A DNA stretch of 64,000 nt from JAJPKK01 sp963807015 (GTDB taxonomy: Bacteria > Pseudomonadota > Alphaproteobacteria > Rhizobiales > Xanthobacteraceae), in NCBI GenBank assembly GCA_963807015.1, contig CAWEAS010000009.1, positions 124,001 to 188,000 of the forward strand. Reading direction: 5' to 3'. Under the pieces are notes generated by a model, which was not told the DNA's origin, ran no database searches, and saw only the letters and a list, made by a program, of their open reading frames with translations. The translations under genes were made by a program, and so were the position numbers. How positions within the stretch are numbered: the first letter of the stretch is position 1; each line of letters begins with the position of its first letter. Positions 23,978 through 33,070 of this stretch are shown here, piece after piece.

Positions 23978-24449
23978 CGTCACGCTAGCACGAGCCCTTC
24001 ACGTTGTTTTTGTGGTGCTGTGGATCGGCGGCGTGGCGTTCGTGACAACAGTGTTGCTGCCGGCCGTTCGTCGGCTCAAGGCGCCAAGCGAGCGCGTTCA
24101 GTTTTTCGATGAGATCGAGCAGCGGTTCGCGTTTCAGGCACGCATTTCGACGGTCGTCGTGGGGCTGACCGGATTCTACATGGTCTATCGGTTCAATCTT
24201 TGGGATCGCTTCCGGCATGGTGCGTGTTGGTGGATGGATGCCATGGTCGGTATTTGGCTAGTCTTTATACTGATGCTTTTCGTCGCCGAGCCGTTGGTAT
24301 TGCACCGCTGGCTGCTCGCGCGAGCCCAAGCAAAGCCAGAGGCAACCTTCAGCCTTGTCGAATGGCTGCACCGAGCCTTGCTGCTCCTCAGTCTGATCAC
24401 CGTGTTGGGCGCTGTGGCCGGCAGTCACGGTCTGCTGCTGTTCGAGTAA
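23970..24449 (+). CDS. CopD/DUF2269-like four-helix membrane protein
   Basis: A 159-residue membrane protein with four hydrophobic helices (about 8-30, 54-72, 84-105, 132-155) and conserved-looking His in ARALHVVFVVLWIGGVAF and LHRW. The pattern LHV-WIGG-F resembles CopD-related and DUF2269-type proteins, which may bind haem or copper, but assignment is tentative. ATG 23970 (after GAGGAAAC) lies inside the last codons of the DOPA-dioxygenase gene, so translation is probably coupled. Longer in-frame starts lie in the upstream gene and are rejected. Confidence 0.65.
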   Translation: MDDVTLARALHVVFVVLWIGGVAFVTTVLLPAVRRLKAPSERVQFFDEIEQRFAFQARISTVVVGLTGFYMVYRFNLWDRFRHGACWWMDAMVGIWLVFILMLFVAEPLVLHRWLLARAQAKPEATFSLVEWLHRALLLLSLITVLGAVAGSHGLLLFE

Positions 24450-24680
24450 AGTGGTGAAGGAGGTCAGAGGGAGCCCTCAAGGGGCAATGGAACAAGCCGC
24501 ATCCGCAATCGGCGAAGTCGACGATCGTTATGATTGCCGGACATGGCCTTGGGGGACTATTTCGCGGCTCGGTTCAGTCGATAGCGAACGCGCTGCTGCT
24601 TTTTGCGTGACAAGAATAAGTGACTGGACGAGCGATGGGCGTGTGCGAGATTCCATAGTCCGACGAGAATGGAGGAAACG

Positions 24681-25118
24681 ATGTTTGCGATAGGTTCAAG
24701 GATGACGCTCGCGGCAGTTTCGGTCTTGGCGCTGCTCGCGATGCCTTCGATCGCGTCAGCCGAGACGATCACGTACAAGGTCAATCTCAAGTCGTCTGAG
24801 GAGGTTCCTCCCAATCCGAGCGCCGCGACCGGCACGTTGGAAGCCACGTACGACACGGCCTCAAAGCAGCTGTCATATACGGCGAACTATTCCGGTCTCA
24901 GCGGCAACGCCACGATGGCCCATTTCCACGGGCCGGCGGACCCCGGCAAGAATGCGCCTGTCCTCATTCCGGTTCAGGGAAGTGTCGCGAGCCCGATCAA
25001 AGGAACGGCGACGCTGACTGACGCTCAGGCCGCCGATCTGATGGCCGGGAAGCTGTACTTCAACATCCACACCGAAGCGAACAGGGGCGGCGAAATCCGC
25101 GGTCAGGTGGTGAAGTAG
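24681..25118 (+). CDS. Exported CHRD-domain protein
   Basis: A 145-residue secreted protein: signal peptide (about 1-28, ending SIASAE) followed by a single CHRD (chordin-type) domain. Diagnostic features are YKVNLKSSEEVPPNPS, ATGTLEATYD, MAHFHGPADPGKNAPVLIPV, and the terminal YFNIHTEANRGGEIRGQV. CHRD domains are beta-rich and bind ligands or metals; the bacterial function is not known. ATG 24681 directly follows GGAGGAAACG; the in-frame ATG at 24669 overlaps the ribosome site. Confidence 0.85.
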   Translation: MFAIGSRMTLAAVSVLALLAMPSIASAETITYKVNLKSSEEVPPNPSAATGTLEATYDTASKQLSYTANYSGLSGNATMAHFHGPADPGKNAPVLIPVQGSVASPIKGTATLTDAQAADLMAGKLYFNIHTEANRGGEIRGQVVK

Positions 25119-25181
25119 CGCGCGCGTTTTGAGGTCGGCGGGGCAGGGCGGTGTTCGCTTCAAGGACTCTGTGGTTGGTCC

Positions 25182-25210
25182 GGGAGGATGCGGTTTTGCG
25201 GCGTCCTCCC
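25182..25210. terminator. Hairpin between convergent genes
   Basis: GGGAGGATGC (from 25182) pairs with GCGTCCTCCC (to 25210), allowing one G-T pair, around a short loop. It lies between the convergent CHRD and carboxylesterase genes and could terminate both; no strong T run is seen. Confidence 0.45.
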
Positions 25211-25263
25211 ATCTTGCGCGTGCGCTGAACGCTTCTGGGGGAGACCAAAAGCGCTCACTGATC

Positions 25264-26874
25264 CTACAGGATCGCGTCCCACAGATCGCAATCGTTGGCC
25301 CTGCCATAGCCACCCACGGGCTTCGGCCCTGAAATATCGAGCGCCAGAACATTGTCCGTCTCGACCGAATATCTGGGCCACGACGGCAGCGTGCGATCGA
25401 GAGAATGGTCCGGCGTGCCGTAACGCGCGAACGTCGTCCAGTAGTCGACCAGCAGGTCCGACAGTTTCTCCTGGGCTTGGTTCAACGGATGCGGCGTGCC
25501 CTGTCCGCCGTGAAAGAGCGGAAACAGGTATTGCAACTCCGCCGTATGGTAGGCCCGCATCGGGTAACTGACGGCCCGAAAATACGAGGGCGCCGTGCGG
25601 TCCTCGAATTGATAGACGTAGACCGGAACATATTTCGCCCATTGCTGATCGAGCAGCCGCGCCGTGCAGGCCTTGAAGCCCTGCGCCATCGCGATTTCAG
25701 CGAGGCTGGGGCTCGGGTAGTCCGCAAGCGGATATTTGGCGAGGAGCCGTTGTTTGTGCGCGGCGCCGAAGGAGGCGGCATAGGTGTTGAACTCGTCCGC
25801 CGTGAGCACCTTGCCCGTGTTCGGCTCGGAGAGAAAGTAAGCCTGCTCCTCGGCGACGAGCCCCGTCATGATCGGCACCTGGTTGAAGAGCCCCATACGG
25901 AAGGCTTCGAGCGCCTGATGCGAAATGACCGTGCCGTCGACGGTGGGAAAATCCGGCACCACCGCAAGGATCCGCGCCTGGTGATCGAGGATCTGCTGCA
26001 CCGTCAGCGAGCGTAGGCATTTCGCGGTCTGATCGCCGCATCCGGCTGCGGCGGCGAATTCCTCGCCGAGCTTGAGCATCTTCGCTGGCGGCGTTACGCC
26101 AATCCGCGTGCCGCTCTGGTTGATCGCGCGATGGAACAGGCCCTTCGACAGCGGCGAGACCAGATTCGCCATGACGCTGGTGCCGCCGCCCGACTGTCCG
26201 AAGATCGTCACGTTGCCGGGATCGCCGCCGAACGCCGCGATGTTGCGCTGGACCCACCGCAGCGCGGCCTGCTGATCCATGATGCCGTAATTCGCGAACG
26301 GATGGCCTTCCGCGTTGATTGCCGGGTGCGAGAAGAACCCGAGCGCGCCCACGCGGTAATTCGTCGTGACGACGATGACATTGCCGCGGCGAGCGAGTTT
26401 GCTGCCGTCGTAATCGCTACTCTCGCCGCTGAAGAGGCCGCCACCGTGGAACCAAACCATGACCGGTTGTCGCGCGGCCGGATTCGCTTCGGTCTCCGGC
26501 GTGAAGACGTTGAGATAAAGACAGTCTTCGGTATTGCTCGGCGCCGCGAAAACGCCGCGCTGCGGCTGGACGCAGGTGTTGGCGAACTTCGTCGCCTGCA
26601 AAGTCTCCGGCCACCGGGCGGCATCCCGCGGGGCCTGCCAGCGCAGATCGCCGACCGGTGGCGCGGCATAGGGAATTCCCAGGAATTCGCCGACGCCGTC
26701 GACAGCGAGTCCCTGCAGATCGCCGGCGGGCGCACGAACAATGTTCGTCAGTGCAGCGGTCGCTGCGTGCGATGCACTGCCCAGTGCGCCACAACCAAAT
26801 GCTGCAATAGTTGCCAGAACGAGAAGAGCCCGCATGGTCACCGGGCGCACGCCCAAGGCAGTGCGTCGCTCCAT
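25264..26874 (-). CDS. Type-B carboxylesterase, exported
   Basis: A 536-residue alpha/beta hydrolase of the carboxylesterase/cholinesterase family that should cleave carboxylic esters in the periplasm. A signal region lies within about residues 14-38. Family motifs: EDCLYLNVFTP, the oxyanion-hole loop VWFHGGGLFSG, and the nucleophile elbow FGQSGGGTSV (Ser of GQSGG), with ALRWVQRNIAAFGGDPGNVT immediately before it. A C-terminal His region (YHTAELQYLFPLFHGG) can complete the triad. ATG 26874 has GGAGG five bases upstream; ATG 26877 is nearly equivalent. It follows the Bug receptor by 20 bases on the same strand, suggesting that the receptor imports a product or relative of the ester. Confidence 0.85.
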   Translation of the reverse strand: MERRTALGVRPVTMRALLVLATIAAFGCGALGSASHAATAALTNIVRAPAGDLQGLAVDGVGEFLGIPYAAPPVGDLRWQAPRDAARWPETLQATKFANTCVQPQRGVFAAPSNTEDCLYLNVFTPETEANPAARQPVMVWFHGGGLFSGESSDYDGSKLARRGNVIVVTTNYRVGALGFFSHPAINAEGHPFANYGIMDQQAALRWVQRNIAAFGGDPGNVTIFGQSGGGTSVMANLVSPLSKGLFHRAINQSGTRIGVTPPAKMLKLGEEFAAAAGCGDQTAKCLRSLTVQQILDHQARILAVVPDFPTVDGTVISHQALEAFRMGLFNQVPIMTGLVAEEQAYFLSEPNTGKVLTADEFNTYAASFGAAHKQRLLAKYPLADYPSPSLAEIAMAQGFKACTARLLDQQWAKYVPVYVYQFEDRTAPSYFRAVSYPMRAYHTAELQYLFPLFHGGQGTPHPLNQAQEKLSDLLVDYWTTFARYGTPDHSLDRTLPSWPRYSVETDNVLALDISGPKPVGGYGRANDCDLWDAIL

Positions 26875-26894
26875 CATGTCCTCCATTGCCGGAA

Positions 26895-27869
26895 TTATTC
26901 GGCCTTGACGCCCGCCGCGCGGATGACCTTTGCCCATGTCTCGGTATAGTCGGCGACGAACTTGCCGAAATCAGCGGGCGAGCCGGTAAATGTCTCCGCG
27001 CCCAGCTCATTGAAGCGCGACTTGAATTTGGGATCGGCAAGCCCGGCATTGATCGCGCCGTTGAGTTTGTCGATGATTTCCGCTGGCGTGCCTTTTGGTG
27101 CCCCAATTCCTTGCCAGCCGATGCCCTCGTAGCCGGGCACGAATTCGCCGATCGGCGGAAGGTCCGGCAACAGTTGCGTCCGCGTTGCGCTGGTCACCGC
27201 CAATGCGCGCACTTTGCCCGCCTTGATTTGTTCGATCCAGGTCACCACGGAACCGAACATGACCTGGATCCGCCCGGCGATGAGTTCGGGTATCGCAGGG
27301 CCGTCGCCGCGATAATGCACCGTTACCATGTCGACTCCAGCCATCGCCTTGAAGAGCTCGCCGTAGAGATGCGGTGAGCTTCCCGAACCGGCCGACCCCA
27401 TATTGATCTTGCCCGGGTTGGCCTTGGCATAGGCGATGAACTCGGGAACGGAATTCGCCGGAAATGCGGAATTGACGATCATCACATTGTAGGTTTTGAC
27501 CGTACTCGCGACCGGTGCGATGTCGCGGATGAAATCGAACCTGAGGTTTTGATAGATTGTCGCGTTCCACGCATTCGAGGTCGAAGCCTCGAGCAAAGTG
27601 TAGCCGTCGGGAGCTGCGCGCACGACCGCTTCGGTGGCGAGGTTGCTGCCTGCACCGGGGCGATCTTCGATAATGAATTGCTGGCCAAGCCGGTCGGAGA
27701 CCATTTGCCCGGTGAGCCGCGCCACCACGTCGTTGACGCCGCCGGCAGCATAGCCGACGAGCAGGTGCACCGGCCGTGACGGATAGGTGTCGGCTCTCGC
27801 GACGCGACAAAGTGGAAATGCCGAAGCACCGGCTGCCAGCTGCAGAAATCGACGGCGCGGAACTTTCAT
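26895..27869 (-). CDS. Bug-family tripartite tricarboxylate transporter receptor (2 of 3)
   Basis: A 324-residue periplasmic binding protein with a twin-arginine-like signal (MKVPRRRFLQLAAGASAF). Bug signatures: YPSRPVHLLVGYAAGGVNDVVARL, FIIEDRPGAGSNLATEAVVRA, and a late GAPKGTPAEIIDKLNGAINAGL. It heads a two-gene unit with the carboxylesterase 20 bases downstream and is divergent from the amidohydrolase gene. No TctA/TctB membrane genes are near. The ligand is presumably a carboxylate. Confidence 0.85.
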   Translation of the reverse strand: MKVPRRRFLQLAAGASAFPLCRVARADTYPSRPVHLLVGYAAGGVNDVVARLTGQMVSDRLGQQFIIEDRPGAGSNLATEAVVRAAPDGYTLLEASTSNAWNATIYQNLRFDFIRDIAPVASTVKTYNVMIVNSAFPANSVPEFIAYAKANPGKINMGSAGSGSSPHLYGELFKAMAGVDMVTVHYRGDGPAIPELIAGRIQVMFGSVVTWIEQIKAGKVRALAVTSATRTQLLPDLPPIGEFVPGYEGIGWQGIGAPKGTPAEIIDKLNGAINAGLADPKFKSRFNELGAETFTGSPADFGKFVADYTETWAKVIRAAGVKAE

Positions 27870-28054
27870 GGAGTTCTCCGAAGCGTCTTCAAGCGATGCG
27901 CAATAACATCGCTCAGCGATGAGGCCGGGGCTCTTGCGGCGCGTTGCTTCAATCGGGCCGGTGTTGCGGGCAAGCGAACATTGCGCCTAGATCGTCGCTC
28001 TGTCGAGATTGCCTCTGAGGGCAGTTGCCGGGAACACTTGGAGCTTCGTCGCCT

Positions 28055-29449
28055 ATGCCTCGACTTGTCATCGTCAACATCGACTACCTCGTCACCGTTG
28101 ATCCGACGCGCCGGATAATCCGCGACGGCGCGCTGGTCATTCAAAACGACCGCATCGTCGCCATCGGGAAGACACATGAATTCCCGATCAATCCCGGCGA
28201 CGAGGTGATCGACGGACGCGGCAAGCTCGCGCTGCCTGGGGTCTTCGATACCCACGTTCACAATTCCCAGCAGCTCGGGCGCAGTTGCGGCGACGAAGCT
28301 TATTCGGGACCGGAGCGGCTGTTCCGCCGCCTGTGGCCGGTCGAGGCGCACATGGACAAAGGCGATGCGCTTTGCGCGGCGCGGCTTGCTCAGCTTGAGA
28401 TGATCCGCGCCGGCACCACGTGCTTTGCCGATCCCGGCAGTTACTTCAGCGCCGAGACGGCCCAGGCCGTCAAAGAGAGCGGCATGCGCGGCATGATTGC
28501 GCGCACGGTGTTCGACATGGGCCAAACGACGATGGGCAATCTTCCCAAAGGCTTCTTCGAGCCAACCGACGAGGCGCTCGATCGCGCTGACGACATGGTC
28601 GCCGAGTTCGAAGGCGCACTCGATGGGCGCTTGAAGGCGTGGTTCTCGATCCGCGTGCCGGTCGCGATGTCGGATGAACTGCTGCGGCGAATGGGGAAGC
28701 TCGCCGAGAAGCGCGGCGTCGGCATCATCGGTCACGCCTGCGAGAATCGCGACGAAACCGTCGCCTCGCATTTGAAGTACGGCATGGGCGACATCGCCCG
28801 GCTCGAAAAACTAGGATTGCTCGGGCCAAAGATGCTGCTGCTCCACATGGGTTGGGTGGATGCGAAAGAACTGCACATGCTGCAGAAGCGGGACGTGAAG
28901 ATTTCGCTCGCGCCGAGCGCCTCCATGCACCAGGCCATGGGCAACATCAGCCACGGCAAGACGCCGGAGATGCTTGAACTTGGTCTTGCCTTGTCGCTGG
29001 GATCGGATTCGGCCATGTCGAGCAACTATCTCGATGCGATCCGCCAGGCGTTTCTCATCGTCGGCGGCCTGCATGAAGCCCGCCTCGATCCGAAGGTACT
29101 GCGCCCCGAGACGGCGGTCGAGATGCTGACGATCAACGGCGCCCGGTGCATGCATTGGGATCGGGATCTCGGCTCGCTCGAAGTCGGCAAGAAAGCCGAC
29201 GTCACGCTGCTCGACATCATGCGGCCCGAGTGGCAACCCGTTCACAATCCGATTGCGAACCTCGTCTATTGCGCGCACGGCGGGTGCGCCGACACCGTCA
29301 TCGTTGATGGCAAGATTCTCATGCACGGCGGCAAAGTGCTGACGCTCAACGAACACGATCTCTACGAGGAAGCGCAAGACCGCGCGACTTCGCTCATTCG
29401 GCGTACCGGTCTCGAACAAGCCGTGGCATCGATCTGGCCGATGTGTTAG
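28055..29449 (+). CDS. Amidohydrolase-family protein (AtzA/TrzN/SsnA-like)
   Basis: A 464-residue metal-dependent hydrolase of the cytosine-deaminase/chlorohydrolase branch. Metal-site features: LPGVFDTHVHNSQQ (HxH, about 68-70), GIIGHACENRDE, LLHMGWVD and the catalytic-Asp block LSLGSDSAMSSN (about 319). The ends form the usual small beta domain (LVTVDPTRRIIRDGALVIQN and KKADVTLLDI). Members deaminate or dechlorinate N-heterocycles; the substrate here is unknown. ATG 28055 is chosen over TTG 28025 because the family normally begins at this beta strand. The PQQ dehydrogenase gene starts 31 bases downstream, so the two probably share a transcript. Confidence 0.82.
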   Translation: MPRLVIVNIDYLVTVDPTRRIIRDGALVIQNDRIVAIGKTHEFPINPGDEVIDGRGKLALPGVFDTHVHNSQQLGRSCGDEAYSGPERLFRRLWPVEAHMDKGDALCAARLAQLEMIRAGTTCFADPGSYFSAETAQAVKESGMRGMIARTVFDMGQTTMGNLPKGFFEPTDEALDRADDMVAEFEGALDGRLKAWFSIRVPVAMSDELLRRMGKLAEKRGVGIIGHACENRDETVASHLKYGMGDIARLEKLGLLGPKMLLLHMGWVDAKELHMLQKRDVKISLAPSASMHQAMGNISHGKTPEMLELGLALSLGSDSAMSSNYLDAIRQAFLIVGGLHEARLDPKVLRPETAVEMLTINGARCMHWDRDLGSLEVGKKADVTLLDIMRPEWQPVHNPIANLVYCAHGGCADTVIVDGKILMHGGKVLTLNEHDLYEEAQDRATSLIRRTGLEQAVASIWPMC

Positions 29450-29480
29450 CTCGTTAAAAAAATGCAGGTGGAGGAAACGC

Positions 29481-31246
29481 ATGAATCGAGGTCATGGCGC
29501 CGTCGCGGCGCTGCTCGCGAGCACAGTTCTTGGCTTGGCGACTCTTGGCTTGGCGACTCTTGGCTTGGCGACTCTTGGCGTGGCAAGTGCGGCGCTCGCC
29601 GCCGACGTCACCGCGGATCGAACTCGTCAACGCCGATCGCGAACCGCAGAACTGGCTCTTGAATCACCGCACCTATGACGCGCAGCGCTACTCGCCGCTC
29701 GACAAGATCAACAAAGCCAATGTGAAGTCGCTGAAGTTCGCCTACTCGGTTGCGATCGGCGGCACCGCGATCAACGAGAACCTCGAGTTCGACGCCATTG
29801 GCGGAAGACGGCTTCCTCTACGTCGTCGATCAATGGGGCGTACTCTACAAGATCGACGGCCGCTCGGGCGATGTCGGCCGCATCGTGTGGCGCATGGATC
29901 CCGGGCAGGAGAAGCTGCCGCTGTCCAATCGCGGCGCCGCGCTGTGGGGCAATTTAGTCATCAGCGTGGCCAGCTATCCGGCGCGCGTCATCGCCACCAA
30001 CAAGGACACCGGCAAGGTCGTTTGGGAGACCAATCTCGGCGACGGCCAGCCCGACCTGCAACTCACCGCCGCGCCTTTGCCGGTGAAGGACAAGATCATC
30101 ATCGGCGCCGCCGGCGGCGACCGCGGCGTACGCGATTTCATTGCCGCGCTCGACGGCGCGACCGGCAAGCAGGTGTGGCGGCAATATACGGTGCCGGCTC
30201 CCGGCGAGCCTGGGTCCGAGACCTGGAAGGATCACAACAACGCATGGCAGACCGGCGGCGCCGCCATGTGGGTCACCGGTTCATATGACGTCGCCACCAA
30301 CCAGGTGCTGTGGGGCACCGGCAATCCGGTGCCGATGTTGAATGCGTATTATCGGCCCGGCGACAACCTCTACACCGACAGCCTGATTTCGTGGGACCCC
30401 GACACCGGCAAGATGAACTGGTATCACCAGTACACGCCCGGTGACATGTGGGACTACGACGAAGCCGGCACGCACATCCTGATCGACGGCGTGCTCAACG
30501 GCCAGCCGCACAAGCTCATCACCCATTCGGGCCGCAACGGCTTCCTCTATTTGTTCGAGCGCGCCAACGGACAGACCGTGCTGGCGAAGCCCTACATGGA
30601 CAACATCACCTGGACGAAGGGTATCGATCAGAAGACCGGCCGGCCGCTCGATTACGATCCGAAGAAGGACATTCAGCTTTATTCGGGCATGCAGGGCATG
30701 ACGCTCTCCGACCCCACCAAGAAGCTTTGCCCGTCGCAGGAGGGTGGCAACAATTACTGGTCGGCGTCCTACAGCCCCAAGACCAAGATGATCTACATCC
30801 CGTCGCGACCGACCTGCATCGAAGCGACGGTGACGCCGGACCAGCTCAAGAACGCCGGCGGGGCCATGCTGGGCGGCCGCTTTACCGCTGTGGCGCGAAC
30901 CGAGTCGGAAATCATCCTCGCCGATCCCTTCACCGGCGAAATCAAGAACAAGGTCCGCTCGACCTATCCGAACTTCAGCGCCGCGCTTACGACCGCGGGC
31001 GGCCTGCTGTTCACCGGGATCGGCGACGGAACATTCATCGCCTATGACGACACGACCCTCGAGCCGTTGTGGAAGATTAATGTCGGCAACGGCTTCAACG
31101 CCCCGCCGATGACCTTCGAGGCGGGCGGCAAGCAGTACGTCGCGATCCTGTCGGGGCTGAGCCAATTCTCCAAGGCAAGGCTCGGCCTGACCCCGGAACT
31201 GCGCGACATGCGCAATCAGACGATGCTGTTCGTCTTCGGACTGTGA
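29481..31246 (+). pseudogene. PQQ-dependent alcohol dehydrogenase, interrupted by two one-base frameshifts
   Basis: Three consecutive frames make one 587-residue exported quinoprotein if one base is dropped at about 29615-29616 (GCGGATC read as GCGATC) and one at about 29791 (TTCGACG read as TTCACG). The parts are: signal peptide from ATG 29481 (after GGAGGAAACGC) containing a fifteen-base tandem repeat, the N-terminal blade NADREPQNWLLNHRTYDAQR, then TPLAEDGFLYVVDQWGVLYK and the remaining propeller. The catalytic region DMWDYDEAG has Asp at 30452 and a second Asp two residues later (30458), the arrangement of lanthanide-type enzymes. No vicinal Cys pair and no haem domain are present. Both insertions may be sequencing errors. 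Confidence 0.8.
29529..29573 (+). repeat. Three tandem 15-base units in a signal peptide
   Basis: CTTGGCTTGGCGACT occurs three times in direct succession (29529-29543, 29544-29558, 29559-29573), followed by a partial copy. In the signal-peptide frame each unit encodes five residues (LGLAT-type), lengthening the hydrophobic core without shifting frame. Confidence 0.85.
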
Positions 31247-31277
31247 CGGCGCTTTAGAGGTCCGCACACCGATTCGT

Positions 31278-31296
31278 GGCCGCGCTCGTCGCGGCC
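31278..31296. terminator. Hairpin between convergent genes
   Basis: GGCCGCG (31278-31284) pairs perfectly with CGCGGCC (31290-31296) around a five-base loop, between the stop of the PQQ dehydrogenase (31246) and that of the third Bug receptor (31332). A weak T run appears only about 20 bases further. Confidence 0.4.
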
Positions 31297-31331
31297 GCGA
31301 CGACCAACATGCAGCAGATTGAAAAACGCTT

Positions 31332-32306
31332 TTAATTCACCCTGATGTTTGCCGCCCGAATCACGGGCGCCCAGCGGGCGAGGTCCGCATTGATGCGGGC
31401 GCGGAACGCGGCCGGCGTCGACGGGATCGGCTCCATGAATTGCGTGACGAGCTTGTCGCGGACATCGGCTGCGGTGATGACGCTGGCAACCTCGTTTGCG
31501 ACACGAGCGGCGATCGCATCCGGCAAGTGGGCCGGGCCGACGAGGCCCATCCAGGTATCGACCTCGACGTCGATGCCGCTCTCCTTCAGCGTCGGGATCC
31601 CCGGAAACAGGGCGGAGCGCTCGGCCGTCGTCACCGCGAGAACGCGGATTTCGCCTGACGCGAGTTGCGACGCGACGCCGCCGGCCGGCAGGCAGGCGAT
31701 TTGCACCTCGCCGCGCAGCAATGCGGTCACCGCCTGGGGCGAACTCGTGTAGGGGATGTGCACGATCTCGGTTCCGCTCGCGAGCGCAATCGCCGCCATT
31801 GCGAGATGCGATATGGAGCCGTTGCCGATCGAGCCGAAATTGAACTTGCCTGGGCTCTTCTTCAGAAGCCCGACGAGTTGCGGCACCGTCTCGACGCCAA
31901 GGCCCGCGTTGACGACAAGCACACTCGGCTGCGTCACCAGCAGCGTGATGTAGGTGAAATCCTTGCGCGGGTCGTAGGGCAGCTTGCTGAACAAGAGCGC
32001 GTTGACCGCAAGCGGACCGGCGATGCTGATGCCGAGGGTGTAGCCGTCGGGCTCGGCCCTGGCGATCGCCTCGGTGCCGAGATTGCCGCTCGCGCCCGGC
32101 TTGTCCTCGACGACGAAAGGTTGACCGAGCTTCTGCTGCAGCCGCTCGGCGATGATGCGGCCGACAAGATCAGGCGTCGATCCCGGGCCGAACGGGATCA
32201 GAATCTTCACCGGCCGGGTCGGCCAATCCTGTGCATGGGCAAGCGTACACCCGGCAAAAAAAGACGCGATGACGAAGAGCGCGCGAAGTGTGGTGAATGG
32301 GCTCAT
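31332..32306 (-). CDS. Bug-family tripartite tricarboxylate transporter receptor (3 of 3)
   Basis: A 324-residue periplasmic binding protein: signal peptide (about 1-25, ending LAHAQ), then DWPTRPVKILIPFGPGSTPDLVGRIIAERL, FVVEDKPGASGNLGTEAIARA and VEVDTWMGLVGPAHLPDAIA, all typical of Bug receptors. It stands alone on the minus strand, convergent with the PQQ dehydrogenase and divergent from nnrU. It differs widely from the other two copies, so they are old paralogues, not a local duplication. Ligand unknown. Confidence 0.85.
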   Translation of the reverse strand: MSPFTTLRALFVIASFFAGCTLAHAQDWPTRPVKILIPFGPGSTPDLVGRIIAERLQQKLGQPFVVEDKPGASGNLGTEAIARAEPDGYTLGISIAGPLAVNALLFSKLPYDPRKDFTYITLLVTQPSVLVVNAGLGVETVPQLVGLLKKSPGKFNFGSIGNGSISHLAMAAIALASGTEIVHIPYTSSPQAVTALLRGEVQIACLPAGGVASQLASGEIRVLAVTTAERSALFPGIPTLKESGIDVEVDTWMGLVGPAHLPDAIAARVANEVASVITAADVRDKLVTQFMEPIPSTPAAFRARINADLARWAPVIRAANIRVN

Positions 32307-32473
32307 GTCAGCGACATTAAAGACGGTCGATGAGGGAGATCAATGTTGGACATCGGTGCAAAGGAGCCAGCATGGTCGGTATGCCGCCGTCTTGCCGCCG
32401 TCCGCCCCCGCTTGCTTCGGCGCTCGCCTTCGCCTCTACTGCGCCCGTTTTTGGGCCGAGCGGAGGAGTGGCG

Positions 32474-33067
32474 ATGGGCCTCCTGGTGATGGTGATCGGA
32501 CTGGTCCTCTTCCTCGGACCGCATGTCTTTGTAACGATGCGGCCGCAGCGCGATGCCGCGGTCAAGCAGATGGGAGAATGGCCGTACAAGGGGCTGTTTG
32601 CGGTGGTGACGATCGCCGGCCTCATCGTCATCGGTGCAGGTTTCAGCATGTACCGCACCACCGGCGAGATCCACGTCTGGTCGCCGCCGAACTTTATGCG
32701 TTACATCACGCAGGCGCTGATGTGGCCGGCTGCGATCTGTTTCTGGGCGGCTTATTTTCCCGGTGACATCAAGCGCGTGCTCAAGCACCCGATGCTGGTG
32801 AGCGTCAAGCTGTGGGCGTTTGCGCATCTGCTCGCCAACGGCGATCTCGGTGGCATCATCCTGTTCGGCTCGATTCTCGCCTGGGCTGTCTATGACCGCA
32901 TCACGCTGAAACGCCGCAGCGATCCGGGGGCGCCGCCGATTCCGATGGGCGGGCGCCGGAACGACCTTGTCGCCCTTGTCGTCGGCACCATCTTCTATCT
33001 GCTACTCGGCCTGTGGTTCCATCCCTTGATCGGCTTGCCAGTATTCGGCAGGGCCGCGTTTGGGTGA
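32474..33067 (+). CDS. NnrU-family membrane protein
   Basis: A 197-residue inner-membrane protein with about five to six hydrophobic helices: MGLLVMVIGLVLFLGPHVFV at the start, LFAVVTIAGLIVIGAGF, ALMWPAAICFWAAYF, a helix around LWAFAHLLANGDLGGIILFG and LVVGTIFYLLLGLWFHPLIG. The N-terminal LGPHVF and central KLWAFAHLLANGD are NnrU marks; NnrU was first linked to nitric-oxide metabolism in denitrifiers, but many members, as here, sit outside denitrification clusters. ATG 32474 follows GGAGGAG. panB starts three bases after the stop. Confidence 0.82.
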   Translation: MGLLVMVIGLVLFLGPHVFVTMRPQRDAAVKQMGEWPYKGLFAVVTIAGLIVIGAGFSMYRTTGEIHVWSPPNFMRYITQALMWPAAICFWAAYFPGDIKRVLKHPMLVSVKLWAFAHLLANGDLGGIILFGSILAWAVYDRITLKRRSDPGAPPIPMGGRRNDLVALVVGTIFYLLLGLWFHPLIGLPVFGRAAFG

Positions 33068-33070
33068 AGC

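Noticed and set aside
29529..29573. CRISPR-like repeats
   Set aside because: Units are contiguous 15-base tandem repeats without spacers and lie inside a coding sequence; no other region has regularly spaced repeats.
29481..31246. Programmed ribosomal frameshifting in the PQQ dehydrogenase
   Set aside because: Two shifts in the same direction at unrelated sequences, with no slippery heptamer plus structure, fit inserted bases better than recoding.
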